A stretch of DNA of 64,000 nucleotides from Saonia flava (GTDB lineage: Bacteria; Bacteroidota; Bacteroidia; Flavobacteriales; Flavobacteriaceae): positions 2,171,062-2,235,061 of the forward strand of contig NZ_JAATJJ010000001.1 in assembly GCF_011927795.1 (NCBI RefSeq), given 5' to 3'. Position 1 is the stretch's first letter. The number at the start of each line of letters is the position of its first letter. This document shows, in pieces, positions 47,732 to 56,420 of this stretch. A model generated the notes under the pieces. It worked only from the letters and a program-made list of their open reading frames with translations, had not been told where the DNA came from and ran no database searches. The position numbers were made by a program, and so were the translations under genes.

Positions 47732-48232
47732 CTATAAGTGAAGTTGCATAAAGATTAAATCCAGCCATCTGTCAAACTTATACCCCACTTCATTAAAACG
47801 ACCCACCTCTTTAAACCCAAATTTTTCATGAAATTTGTAGCTTTCTTTGTTGTCTGCGTCTACACCGGCAATCATGGTGTGATAGCCTTGTAGTTTTGCA
47901 AGAATAATTAGTTCTTCCATTAATAACTTTCCTATACCAAGCCCTCTAGATGCGGACGATACATAAATGGAATGTTCAATACTAAACTTATATGCTTCCC
48001 AAGGACGATAGATGCCAAAAGACCCAAATCCAAGGATGTTCGATTCTTTTTCTGCAACCAAAATGGGCATTTTTGCTTCTTGTTTGGTATAGAACCATTG
48101 TGTTTGTTGGTTCAGTGTTCTTTCTGTGTAATCATAAATAACCGTGGAATTCTTAATCTCATGGTTAAGTATGGTTAATATTTCGGGCACATCCTTGAGA
48201 ATGGCAGGTCTAATTAACAATTGGTTTGGCAT
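47732..48232 (-). CDS. GNAT family N-acetyltransferase (phosphinothricin acetyltransferase-like)
   Basis: The product has 166 residues from the ATG at 48232. A TTG 21 nt upstream is also in frame, but a -7 box (48251-48258) overlaps it, favouring the ATG. LLIRPAILKDVPEILTILNHEI, then YDYTERTL and SIYVSSASRGLGIGKLLMEELI (with the acetyl-CoA loop RGLGIG) follow the Pat/Bar-like acetyltransferase pattern, as does KFHEKFGFKEVGRFNEVGYK. The family N-acetylates amino-acid-like or phosphinothricin-type compounds. The natural substrate is unknown. Confidence 0.88.
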   Translation of the reverse strand: MPNQLLIRPAILKDVPEILTILNHEIKNSTVIYDYTERTLNQQTQWFYTKQEAKMPILVAEKESNILGFGSFGIYRPWEAYKFSIEHSIYVSSASRGLGIGKLLMEELIILAKLQGYHTMIAGVDADNKESYKFHEKFGFKEVGRFNEVGYKFDRWLDLIFMQLHL

Positions 48233-48250
48233 ACTAGTTTGTGTATTTAC

Positions 48251-48258
48251 CAAATTTA
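48251..48258 (-). promoter_or_regulatory. Putative -7 promoter element (TAAATTTG) for the GNAT gene
   Basis: This - strand match to TAnnTTTG is 18 nt before the chosen ATG at 48232. It overlaps the alternative TTG start, which argues against that start. Confidence 0.4.
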
Positions 48259-48475
48259 ATTCTTAATTAAATAATATCATAAGAACCTAATGCCTAGTCA
48301 GGATATAGTTTTAATATACTATTTATCTTATGAAGCGGGTTGTTAAAATTGTTTTGAGCAATATCTTAAAAAGTTGATTTTGCGTTATATAATTGTTGTT
48401 TATAATTCTTTTTAACGTTTTTTTTATATGGGTTTTTAAAGTATGGGGTATATTAGAAATTAAATACATTCAATT

Positions 48476-51400
48476 TTGAGCAGTTATAGAGACATTTTAG
48501 AGAAATTAAATCTTTTTATTAAGAAATACTATACTAAAGTATTGCTTAAGGGGATTCTTCTTTTTTTATCGTTTGGACTTCTTTATTTTTTGGTAACACT
48601 AGGGATTGAGTATTTTTTATGGTTAGGCTCCACTGGTAGATTTATCTTGTTAGTATTATTTATAGGTGTTGAACTTTTTTTGCTGTATAAATATATTTTA
48701 ACGCCTCTGTTTTACCTCTTTAAATTGAAACATGGAATCAACAACAAACAAGCTTCTCTATTAATTGGTAAACATTTCTCAGAGGTAGATGACAAATTGT
48801 TTAATTTGTTGGATTTGGCAGAGAGTAAAGACAAATCCGAATTGTTGTTGGCCAGCATAGAACAACGCTCTGCTGGTTTAAGACCCTTTCCTTTTACAAA
48901 AGCAATCGATTATAAAGAGAATTTGAAATATGCCAAATATCTAATTATACCCATTATTATTTTTGCAACGATAGGTATTACGGGTAATTTAGCTTCTTTC
49001 TTTGGTTCTTACCAACGCATGGTAAATTATGATCTAGCATATGAACCACCTGCGCCTTTTGTTTTTAAATTATTTTCTACTGATTTGAATGTTTTGGAGA
49101 GTGAGCCTTATACCGTTCAGGTTAGTACGGATGGTCAAATAAAACCAGAACGTGTTTTTATTGTGGTTGGTGATAAAGAATTTTTGTTGCAGGAAAGCAA
49201 GGGAATTTATAGTCACACTTTTTACCCTCCATTAAGTAATACTACCTTTCATTTTAGGGCCAATGATATGGTATCCAATAGCTATGATTTAAATGTTTTG
49301 AAGGTTCCCTCTATCCAGAGTTTTAGTATGGTTTTGGATTTTCCGGACTATATTAATAAACCAACTGAACACCTTAAGGGTACGGGAAATGCTACTTTTC
49401 CTGAGGGCACAAAGGTGACATGGCAGGTTGTAGGCGATAATACCGATAGTATTTTGTTTATAGAGAAGGATACTGTTTTTGCATTTAGTAAAACTAATGA
49501 GGTATTTGGGTTATCAAAGAAAGTATATACGGATGTTGACTATCATTTGACAACATCCAATAAGAATGTGGAGGAATATGAGAAATTGGGATATTCATTA
49601 CATGTTATAAAGGATAAATATCCGACTATAGAGGTGAATCAAATTTTGGACTCTATTAATCCCAATATATTTTATTTTGTTGGGGATGTTTCAGATGATT
49701 ATAAAGTTAGCTCAATAGAACTTGTTTGTTATTCTAATGATACGGAAGAGCAAGTTATTAAACTTGCGGCGCCCAATTCCAATTTTAAACATTTTTATTA
49801 TACCTATCCTTCTGGGCTTAATCTAGAGGCAGGAAAAGGCTATAGCTTCTTTTTTAAAGTTACTGATAACGATGCCATTCATAAAGGTAAGTCAACTAAA
49901 AGCAGGATATTTAATTTGGCGCTACTCGACTCTAATCAACTGAAAAACAATAAGTTATATAATCAAAACAAACTTATTAATGATTTAGATAGGTCTTTAG
50001 AACGATTAAAGGAGCAAAAGGAGACACTTAATGACATTAATAAAGAGCAGAAAGAGAAAAGTGAACTTAATTTTAATGAAAAAAATAAAATAAAGGATTT
50101 TTTGAAGGAACAAAAGCAACAGGAGGAGATGATGCAAAAGTTCAGTAAACAGCTTAAGGAGACTTTGGATAGTAGTGATGAGAATATGGCATTTAATAAA
50201 ATGCTTAAAGAGAGGTTGGAGCGCCAGGAGTTACAAGCTAGAAAAAATGAAAGGCTACTGGAGGAACTAAATAAGGTCGCTGATAAAATAAAGAAGGAAG
50301 AGCTTTCCAGGAAATTGGATGAACTGGGTAAACAACAACAGAACAGTGAACGTAGCTTAGAGCAGCTTTTGGAGCTTACCAAAAGGTATTACGTGACTGA
50401 AAAGGCCAGTCAGTTAGCCAAAGATTTGGAGTTGTTATCTAAAGAACAAGATGTACTTTCCAATATTGAGGCTGAAGATTTTTCTCCTAATGAGCAGGAA
50501 AAACTTAATAGGGATTTTAGCAAGCTTTCGGAAGAGTTGGATGAACTGGAAAAGGACAATGAACAATTAAAAAAACCACTGCCTTTGGACATCAGTAAAC
50601 CCAAACAAGAAAGCGTGAAAAAGGACCAAGAGGAAGCTTTAGAGGAATTGAACAAGCAAAAGGGTGATGAACAATCTTCAGAAAACAATAAACCTGAGGA
50701 GTCCAACAATAAAGCATCTAAAAAACAAAAATCGGCGGCCCAGAAAATGATGGAGATGAGTGAGTCATTACAACAATCTTCTTCAAATGGAAATAGTGAG
50801 TCAGAAGATGCAGAAGACGCAGAGATGCTACGACAAATATTGGACAATCTAATTACCTTTTCTTTTAAACAAGAAAATCTTTACGATAATCTTAATGGCG
50901 CTGATATTGAAATTTCCCAGTTTTCTGGTACTGTAAGGAGTCAACAGGATTTAAGAGGTTTATTTGGTCATGTAGATGACAGTCTGTTTGCCCTTTCCCT
51001 TAGGCGCGCTGAGCTTTCAGAATTCGTTAACGAACAGATAACAGAGGTTTATTATAATATTGATAAAAGCTTGGAAAGCATCACAGACAACAAAATATAC
51101 CAAGGAGTATCATATCAACAGTATGTTTTGAACGCATCTAATAGCTTAGCAGATTTTCTTGCTAATGTCTTGGATAATATGCAGCAAAGTATGACTTCGG
51201 GCCAGGGCAGTGGTAAAAGCAAGGAAGGTTTTCAGCTTCCAGATATCATTAGAAGTCAAGGACAGTTACAGGATAAAATGGGTGAAATGGGGGAGAAAGG
51301 TAAATCTGGCCAACAGGGAAATCAAGGGGAATCCGGTGAGGGAAATCAAGGGGAATCTGGCAAAAAAGGAAATCAGGGAAAACAAAATGGGAGCGGACAA

Positions 51401-51946
51401 TCTGGACGTGGTCAAGAGGGAATTCAAGGTGAGAGTAACGAAGGTGGTGTTTCTGGTGAGAATGGTGATGGGGGGCAACAAGGGGGTCAGAATCAGGGTA
51501 GTTCAGGTAATGGACAGGGAAGTGAACAGGAGCTTAGGGAGATATATGAAATTTATAAGCAGCAACAACAAATTAGGCAGCAATTGGAAGACCAATTACA
51601 AAACATGATTCGTAGTCAAGATAGGGGTTTGGCCCAAAAGCTTATTCAACAAATGGAAGATTTTGAAAATGACCTTATTGAGAATGGAATTACACAACGA
51701 ACTAATAATAAAATTAATGTAATAAGGCATCAAATGTTGCGACTTGAAAATGCAACCTTAAAACAAGGTGAGAAAGAAGAGCGTAAAAGCAGTACTAATT
51801 ATAGCAAATTCACAAATCCAATTATTACAAAACCGGATGTCCTAGAGGGTTATGAAAATCAAATTGAGATTTTAAACAGACAAGCATTACCTTTGCAGCA
51901 AAATTTTCAAAACAAGGTTCAGCTATATTTTAAAAATGATAATTGA
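48476..51946 (+). CDS. DUF4175 family membrane protein with coiled coils and collagen-like linker
   Basis: The 1156-residue protein starts at TTG (an in-frame TAA lies 13 nt upstream and no ATG is near). Three hydrophobic segments are at about residues 20-50, 52-80 and 155-180. A long beta-rich periplasmic-looking domain follows (about 190-480), then extended coiled-coil, Lys/Glu/Gln-rich segments (about 490-800). A Gly/Gln/Ser linker at about residues 937-1020 contains runs of Gly-X-Y triplets (GEKGKSGQQGNQGES). The C-terminal 130 residues are helical. DUF4175 proteins are widespread in Bacteroidota with no proven role. The stop overlaps ybeY by 11 nt. Confidence 0.88.
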   Translation: MSSYRDILEKLNLFIKKYYTKVLLKGILLFLSFGLLYFLVTLGIEYFLWLGSTGRFILLVLFIGVELFLLYKYILTPLFYLFKLKHGINNKQASLLIGKHFSEVDDKLFNLLDLAESKDKSELLLASIEQRSAGLRPFPFTKAIDYKENLKYAKYLIIPIIIFATIGITGNLASFFGSYQRMVNYDLAYEPPAPFVFKLFSTDLNVLESEPYTVQVSTDGQIKPERVFIVVGDKEFLLQESKGIYSHTFYPPLSNTTFHFRANDMVSNSYDLNVLKVPSIQSFSMVLDFPDYINKPTEHLKGTGNATFPEGTKVTWQVVGDNTDSILFIEKDTVFAFSKTNEVFGLSKKVYTDVDYHLTTSNKNVEEYEKLGYSLHVIKDKYPTIEVNQILDSINPNIFYFVGDVSDDYKVSSIELVCYSNDTEEQVIKLAAPNSNFKHFYYTYPSGLNLEAGKGYSFFFKVTDNDAIHKGKSTKSRIFNLALLDSNQLKNNKLYNQNKLINDLDRSLERLKEQKETLNDINKEQKEKSELNFNEKNKIKDFLKEQKQQEEMMQKFSKQLKETLDSSDENMAFNKMLKERLERQELQARKNERLLEELNKVADKIKKEELSRKLDELGKQQQNSERSLEQLLELTKRYYVTEKASQLAKDLELLSKEQDVLSNIEAEDFSPNEQEKLNRDFSKLSEELDELEKDNEQLKKPLPLDISKPKQESVKKDQEEALEELNKQKGDEQSSENNKPEESNNKASKKQKSAAQKMMEMSESLQQSSSNGNSESEDAEDAEMLRQILDNLITFSFKQENLYDNLNGADIEISQFSGTVRSQQDLRGLFGHVDDSLFALSLRRAELSEFVNEQITEVYYNIDKSLESITDNKIYQGVSYQQYVLNASNSLADFLANVLDNMQQSMTSGQGSGKSKEGFQLPDIIRSQGQLQDKMGEMGEKGKSGQQGNQGESGEGNQGESGKKGNQGKQNGSGQSGRGQEGIQGESNEGGVSGENGDGGQQGGQNQGSSGNGQGSEQELREIYEIYKQQQQIRQQLEDQLQNMIRSQDRGLAQKLIQQMEDFENDLIENGITQRTNNKINVIRHQMLRLENATLKQGEKEERKSSTNYSKFTNPIITKPDVLEGYENQIEILNRQALPLQQNFQNKVQLYFKNDN

Positions 51947-52358
51947 TTTTCACTATGAAACGGATTTTCAACTTAAGGATGACGTTAGGCATAAGAGTTG
52001 GATTCTTACAATCTTCGAGATAGAAAATAGTTTTTGTGGAGACATCAACTATATATTTTGTGATGATAGATATTTGTTGGAAATTAACAAAAAGTATTTA
52101 AATCATGATACCTATACGGATATTATAACTTTTGATTATTCCGCAGGAAATCTTATCTCTAGCGATATTTTTATTTCCATTGATAGGGTAAGGGAAAACG
52201 CTGCCAACCTAGATGTTGATTTTGAAGAGGAATTGCTTCGAGTAATGTCTCACGGTATTTTGCATCTTTTAGGTTTTAATGATAAAACAGAGGATGAAAA
52301 GGCACAAATGAGAGTTAAGGAAAATGAAATGATTAAATTGTTCCACGTGGAACATTAG
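51936..52358 (+). CDS. ybeY: rRNA maturation endonuclease YbeY
   Basis: The 140-residue UPF0054 metalloprotein is involved in 16S rRNA 3' maturation and ribosome quality control. The motif MSHGILHLLGFND gives metal ligands H106 and H110. The third His of the usual HGxLHLxGxDH pattern is replaced by D116, followed by KTEDEKAQM. The last residues FHVEH are encoded by a perfect parS palindrome. It overlaps DUF4175 by 11 nt and is 7 nt before mnmG, so the run is probably one operon. Confidence 0.93.
   Translation: MIIDFHYETDFQLKDDVRHKSWILTIFEIENSFCGDINYIFCDDRYLLEINKKYLNHDTYTDIITFDYSAGNLISSDIFISIDRVRENAANLDVDFEEELLRVMSHGILHLLGFNDKTEDEKAQMRVKENEMIKLFHVEH
52339..52354. other. parS-type ParB-binding site 1
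   Basis: TGTTCCACGTGGAACA is a perfect 16-bp palindrome identical to the widely conserved parS consensus. It lies within the final codons of ybeY. ParB binding here would help origin segregation. A second identical copy is 2372 bp away. Confidence 0.88.
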
Positions 52359-52365
52359 ATTTGTT

Positions 52366-54234
52366 ATGTTCGAAAAAGAGTATGATGTTATTGTAGTAGG
52401 AGGTGGTCATGCGGGCGCAGAGGCCACAGCGGCCGCTGCCAATATGGGCTCAAAAACTTTATTGGTTACTATGAATTTGCAAAATATTGGACAAATGTCC
52501 TGTAACCCGGCAATGGGTGGAATTGCGAAGGGCCAAATAGTTCGTGAGATAGATGCGCTTGGAGGATATAGTGGAATTATTACGGATATGTCTGCTATTC
52601 AGTTTAAAATGCTGAACAAATCAAAAGGTCCCGCCATGTGGAGTCCAAGGGCTCAAAATGACAGAATGAGGTTTGCGGAAGAATGGCGCTTGGCCTTAGA
52701 GGGCACTCCTAATGTTGATTTTTATCAAGAAATGGTCTCTGGTGTTTTGGTTGAAAAGAACAATGTTGTTGGGGTAAGAACTTCTCTCGGCATAGATATA
52801 AAGTCCAGAGCTGTTGTTTTAACAAACGGTACTTTTTTGAATGGACTTATACATATTGGAGAGAAACAGTTTGGTGGTGGACGAGCAGGTGAAAAGGCCG
52901 CCACTGGAATTACGGAACAATTGGTTGATTATGGGTTTGATAGTGGCAGGATGAAAACAGGTACTCCACCCAGAGTGGATGGGCGGTCTTTGGACTATTC
53001 TGTAATGATTCCTCAGCCAGGGGATATTGTTCCAGAGAAGTTTTCTTATACCAACACTCTTCCCTTGAACACGCAGGTGGATTGTCATATGACACATACT
53101 AGTGAATTAGTTCATGATTTGTTGCGTGAAGGATTTGATAGATCTCCTATGTTCAACGGGCGTATTAAAAGTATTGGACCCAGATACTGCCCTTCTATAG
53201 AAGACAAAATAAATAGGTTTGCTGATAAGGATAGCCATCAAATATTTGTTGAGCCCGAGGGTTGGAAAACTGTTGAGGTATATGTAAACGGTTTTTCTAC
53301 TTCTTTACCAGAAGATGTTCAGTACAGAGCATTAAAATCAGTAAAGGGATTTGAAAACGTGAAGTTTTTTAGACCTGGATATGCAATTGAGTATGATTAT
53401 TTCCCCCCTACACAGTTAAGGCATACGCTGGAAACCAAGTTAGTTAACAACCTTTATTTTGCTGGTCAAATAAATGGAACAACAGGTTACGAAGAGGCGG
53501 CTTCCCAAGGGTTGATGGCGGGCATCAATGCTCATTTAAAAATAAACCAAAAAGAGCCTTTTATTTTGCAAAGAGATGAGGCATATATTGGAGTTCTTAT
53601 AGACGACTTAATTACTAAAGGAACAGAAGAGCCTTATAGAATGTTTACTTCGAGGGCTGAGTATAGAACTCTTTTAAGGCAGGACAATGCTGATTTAAGA
53701 CTTACACCCAAGAGCTTTGAGATAGGGTTGGCCAAAAAAGACAGGTTGACTAGAATGGAGGAAAAGTTAAAAAAGTCAAATGATTTTATAGCTTTTTTTA
53801 AGAACACCAGTGTTTTGCCAAAGGATATAAATCCAATTTTGGAAAGCGTTTCTTCTGCAAAAGTGAAGCAATCTGATAAAATGTTTAAAGTATTTTCTAG
53901 ACCAAAAGTAACTATGGAACATATGCTTCAATTGGAAGCTGTTTCCAAATATGCGAGTGAGAATTCTTTTGACAGGGAAGTAATGGAGCAGACCGAAATA
54001 CAGGTAAAATATTCTGGTTATATAGAAAAGGAAAAGAACAATGCAGACAAATTACATCGACTTGAAAATGTGAAAATCCCAGAAGGGTTTGATTATAGCA
54101 AATTAAAATCTTTATCTCATGAAGCCCGGGAAAAATTGAACTTAATCCGACCGGTTACTATATCACAAGCCTCAAGAATTAGTGGTGTATCTCCAAGCGA
54201 CATTAGTGTGCTATTAGTTTTCATGGGAAGATGA
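52366..54234 (+). CDS. mnmG: tRNA uridine-5-carboxymethylaminomethyl synthesis enzyme MnmG (GidA)
   Basis: The 622-residue FAD protein makes, with MnmE, the 5-carboxymethylaminomethyl modification of wobble uridine-34. The N-terminal Rossmann motif is VVGGGHAGAEA. Other family signatures are MSCNPAMGGIAKGQIVREID, KTGTPPRVDGRS, and GQINGTTGYEEAASQGL. The C-terminal helical domain ends in SGVSPSDISVLLVFM. The full family length is present. It overlaps the next gene by 4 nt (ATGA). mnmE is not in this window. Confidence 0.97.
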   Translation: MFEKEYDVIVVGGGHAGAEATAAAANMGSKTLLVTMNLQNIGQMSCNPAMGGIAKGQIVREIDALGGYSGIITDMSAIQFKMLNKSKGPAMWSPRAQNDRMRFAEEWRLALEGTPNVDFYQEMVSGVLVEKNNVVGVRTSLGIDIKSRAVVLTNGTFLNGLIHIGEKQFGGGRAGEKAATGITEQLVDYGFDSGRMKTGTPPRVDGRSLDYSVMIPQPGDIVPEKFSYTNTLPLNTQVDCHMTHTSELVHDLLREGFDRSPMFNGRIKSIGPRYCPSIEDKINRFADKDSHQIFVEPEGWKTVEVYVNGFSTSLPEDVQYRALKSVKGFENVKFFRPGYAIEYDYFPPTQLRHTLETKLVNNLYFAGQINGTTGYEEAASQGLMAGINAHLKINQKEPFILQRDEAYIGVLIDDLITKGTEEPYRMFTSRAEYRTLLRQDNADLRLTPKSFEIGLAKKDRLTRMEEKLKKSNDFIAFFKNTSVLPKDINPILESVSSAKVKQSDKMFKVFSRPKVTMEHMLQLEAVSKYASENSFDREVMEQTEIQVKYSGYIEKEKNNADKLHRLENVKIPEGFDYSKLKSLSHEAREKLNLIRPVTISQASRISGVSPSDISVLLVFMGR

Positions 54235-54710
54235 AAAATGTGTTGTTTTTTAAACAAACAAAGCCAACTACGGTTAAGGTTTTGGGAGTAGCGATGCTCT
54301 TATTATCTCTTTTTATTTTGTGGAATAATCCATTGGCTTGGCACCAGGCAATTACGATGTCTGTGCTTGGCGTTTTGCTGTTAGGGTATTCCGTTACTTA
54401 TAGCATAAATAATCAATTTGAGGCCTGGCGGCATTTTCAAATTTTTGGAATTAGTGTTTACAAGAGCAAATTGCGCATTGAATTTCCTGAATATATAACA
54501 GTCTTTTCTTTAAAACACAAGCAAAGCTCTGATTGGGGCCCTGTTGCGGCCATGGGAACAGGAAGGAAAGGGGATAGTTATGTAATTAGAATATTCAAGG
54601 GTAACAAACATTTTACCCTGTATCGGGCCTGTTCTTTGGAAAAGGCCAGGGACAAGGCAAAGGAACTTTCTAGCCTTACGGGAATACAATTGCTCGGTAG
54701 CGACCAATAA
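54231..54710 (+). CDS. Small membrane protein of unknown function
   Basis: The 159-residue protein has two membrane spans at about residues 17-34 and 41-60. A soluble C-terminal domain of mixed strands follows (HFQIFGISVYKSKLRIEFP, then GDSYVIRIFKGNKHFTLYR). It shares an ATGA overlap with mnmG, so translation is probably coupled. The second parS site begins at the base after its stop codon. I do not recognise a family; the soluble part has a PH-like or membrane-associated feel, but that is weak. Confidence 0.8.
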   Translation: MKNVLFFKQTKPTTVKVLGVAMLLLSLFILWNNPLAWHQAITMSVLGVLLLGYSVTYSINNQFEAWRHFQIFGISVYKSKLRIEFPEYITVFSLKHKQSSDWGPVAAMGTGRKGDSYVIRIFKGNKHFTLYRACSLEKARDKAKELSSLTGIQLLGSDQ

Positions 54711-54726
54711 TGTTCCACGTGGAACA
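54711..54726. other. parS-type ParB-binding site 2
   Basis: A second perfect TGTTCCACGTGGAACA, immediately after the stop codon of the small membrane-protein gene and 78 nt before the next gene's chosen start. It is identical to the site at 52339-52354. Confidence 0.88.
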
Positions 54727-54803
54727 TTTTCTTTTCCAAACATTTTATAGCACTATTGGCGTGGTTTTTGATAAGTTTAAAATCAACTTCAAAACCGGCT
54801 AAA

Positions 54804-55361
54804 ATGAAAAAATCCTTATCCTATGTTTTTCTGTTGATTTTTATCCAATCCTGTATACCAATTCGTATAGCCCCTAATATTTCAGACTATAAACTAACTA
54901 CGGGTAAAAAATTTAAAAGGAACCTTCCAAAGAGAAATATGTTCATTTTCGAGGACCCAAAGGAAGCTGGGCATTTTTATGATTATGTCAATATTAAATT
55001 TCAATTGAATGATGAAGATGTTTATGATGATGTTCCCTTTGTGGTTGATGGCATTCAATATTTTTTTGCATTCTATGAGACGGAAATTCAAGACAAGAGC
55101 ATTCCCATTTTGGCAGCTTTAATGGATGTGGCCTTGAGCAGAGCAACTAGCAGCGATGATTATGAACCTGTTTTTACACCCAAAGGAGGAGTATATCGAA
55201 AAGGAAATTGGTATATAGCCATAGAGGTTTATAGTGATTTGGAAAAAGACTGCTTAGGGGAAAATTCGTTTTCCAGAGAAGTTGTTTTAAAGTATCTTCG
55301 AAGCTTAAAAGACGAATACCTTTCTACTCACAATTATAATGAAATTGTACTTAAAAACTAA
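54804..55361 (+). CDS. Predicted lipoprotein of unknown function
   Basis: The product has 185 residues from the ATG at 54804, chosen because it yields a lipoprotein signal (FLLIFIQSC, C17); a GTG at 54756 would add 16 residues ahead of it. The mature part has charged and aromatic segments (FIFEDPKEAGHFYDYVNIKF; KGNWYIAIEVYSDLEKDCL) without recognised motifs. It overlaps the next gene by 23 nt, so the two are probably co-transcribed. No function can be assigned. Confidence 0.78.
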   Translation: MKKSLSYVFLLIFIQSCIPIRIAPNISDYKLTTGKKFKRNLPKRNMFIFEDPKEAGHFYDYVNIKFQLNDEDVYDDVPFVVDGIQYFFAFYETEIQDKSIPILAALMDVALSRATSSDDYEPVFTPKGGVYRKGNWYIAIEVYSDLEKDCLGENSFSREVVLKYLRSLKDEYLSTHNYNEIVLKN

Positions 55362-56166
55362 AGATTATTCTGTTTCTGGAGAGAAGTTCCAGTTGCTTCA
55401 TAATCTGGAATTGGATATGTTGGTTACAGATCCCCAGCCAGAAAATCTTGAAAAATTTTATCAGAGCGAAGATTACATATCACATACAGATTCTCAAGAA
55501 ACATTTCTTGATAAAATCTATCAGAATGTAAAGAAGCACAGCCTTAAAAAGAAGCTGAAATTGATAGGTGGGCAAACTAAGGAAAACAAAACACTTTTGG
55601 ATGTTGGATCTGGGACAGGAGACTTTTTGTTGGTGGCCAAAAATTCTGGTTGGAAAATTGATGGAGTAGAGCCCAATGAAAAGGCAAGAAAAAGATCTAA
55701 AGAAAAAGGAGTTGAAACTTTCAGCAATCTAAACGAACTATCATCAAACAAATATGCTGTAATTACCTTGTGGCATGTTTTAGAGCATTTGCCCAATTTG
55801 GAAAGGCAGATTACTAAAATAAGTTCTTTGTTGGAAGAGAACGGAACCTTGATTGTTGCTGTGCCAAATTATAAATCCTTTGACGCATTGTATTATAAAA
55901 ATTTTTGGGCCGCCTTTGATGTTCCAAGACACCTATGGCATTTCTCCAAAGAAAGTGTCAAAGCCCTTTTTCAGAAAGAAAACATGATAGTCACAAAAAT
56001 TAGGCCCATGGTTTTTGATTCGTACTATGTCTCCCTTTTGTCGGAAAAATATAAAACTGGAAAACAGAATTTTATCAAGGCATGTTTTATTGGTTTGGTT
56101 TCTAATCTGAAGGCTTGGAGAACCAAAGAGTATTCTTCCCTAATTTACATTATTAAAAAGGCCTAA
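55339..56166 (+). CDS. Class I SAM-dependent methyltransferase
   Basis: The 275-residue protein has the SAM-binding motif LLDVGSGTGDFLLVA, with D88, G90, G92 and G94, preceded by a non-catalytic N-terminal region. ITLWHVLEHLPN is the motif IV-like segment of the Methyltransf_23 (UbiE/COQ5-like) group, and VPRHLWHFSKESVKALF is typical of the related family found beside glycan and lipid genes. The substrate is unknown. The start overlaps the upstream lipoprotein gene by 23 nt. A hairpin AAAGCC/GGCTTT at 56177-56196 follows the stop without a T tract. Confidence 0.9.
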   Translation: MKLYLKTKDYSVSGEKFQLLHNLELDMLVTDPQPENLEKFYQSEDYISHTDSQETFLDKIYQNVKKHSLKKKLKLIGGQTKENKTLLDVGSGTGDFLLVAKNSGWKIDGVEPNEKARKRSKEKGVETFSNLNELSSNKYAVITLWHVLEHLPNLERQITKISSLLEENGTLIVAVPNYKSFDALYYKNFWAAFDVPRHLWHFSKESVKALFQKENMIVTKIRPMVFDSYYVSLLSEKYKTGKQNFIKACFIGLVSNLKAWRTKEYSSLIYIIKKA

Positions 56167-56392
56167 TTTGCGTTTTAAAGCCATTTCCAAGGCTTTGATC
56201 GGGGGTTCGGCAATCTACACTTCACAAGGAGAGAAAAGCCGCCCAACCCTTTTTGTGCAACTCAAATTGCATCGAAAAAAACAATCAAACAAGACAATAA
56301 CAATAGTTTTTACTTATTTAATGATTTTAGACTATTGTCTTGCTCAATAAGTGTTTTAACCTAAAGTTTCTTAATTTATTAAAAAGCTTTCC

Positions 56393-56400
56393 TATTTTTG
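56393..56400 (+). promoter_or_regulatory. Putative -7 promoter element (TATTTTTG) for the OmpH-like gene
   Basis: This match to TAnnTTTG is 20 nt before the ATG of the OmpH-like lipoprotein gene. A weak TTTC at 56367-56370 lies 22 nt upstream in place of a -33 element. The rest of the 254-nt gap from 56167 holds only a hairpin at 56177-56196. Confidence 0.5.
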
Positions 56401-56420
56401 CCCAACTTTAAAAAACAAGA

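Noticed and set aside
56168-56350. 60-codon frame after the methyltransferase gene
   Set aside because: Starts at a TTG directly after a stop and contains a hairpin. The translation has no recognisable feature and the real next gene has its own promoter element.
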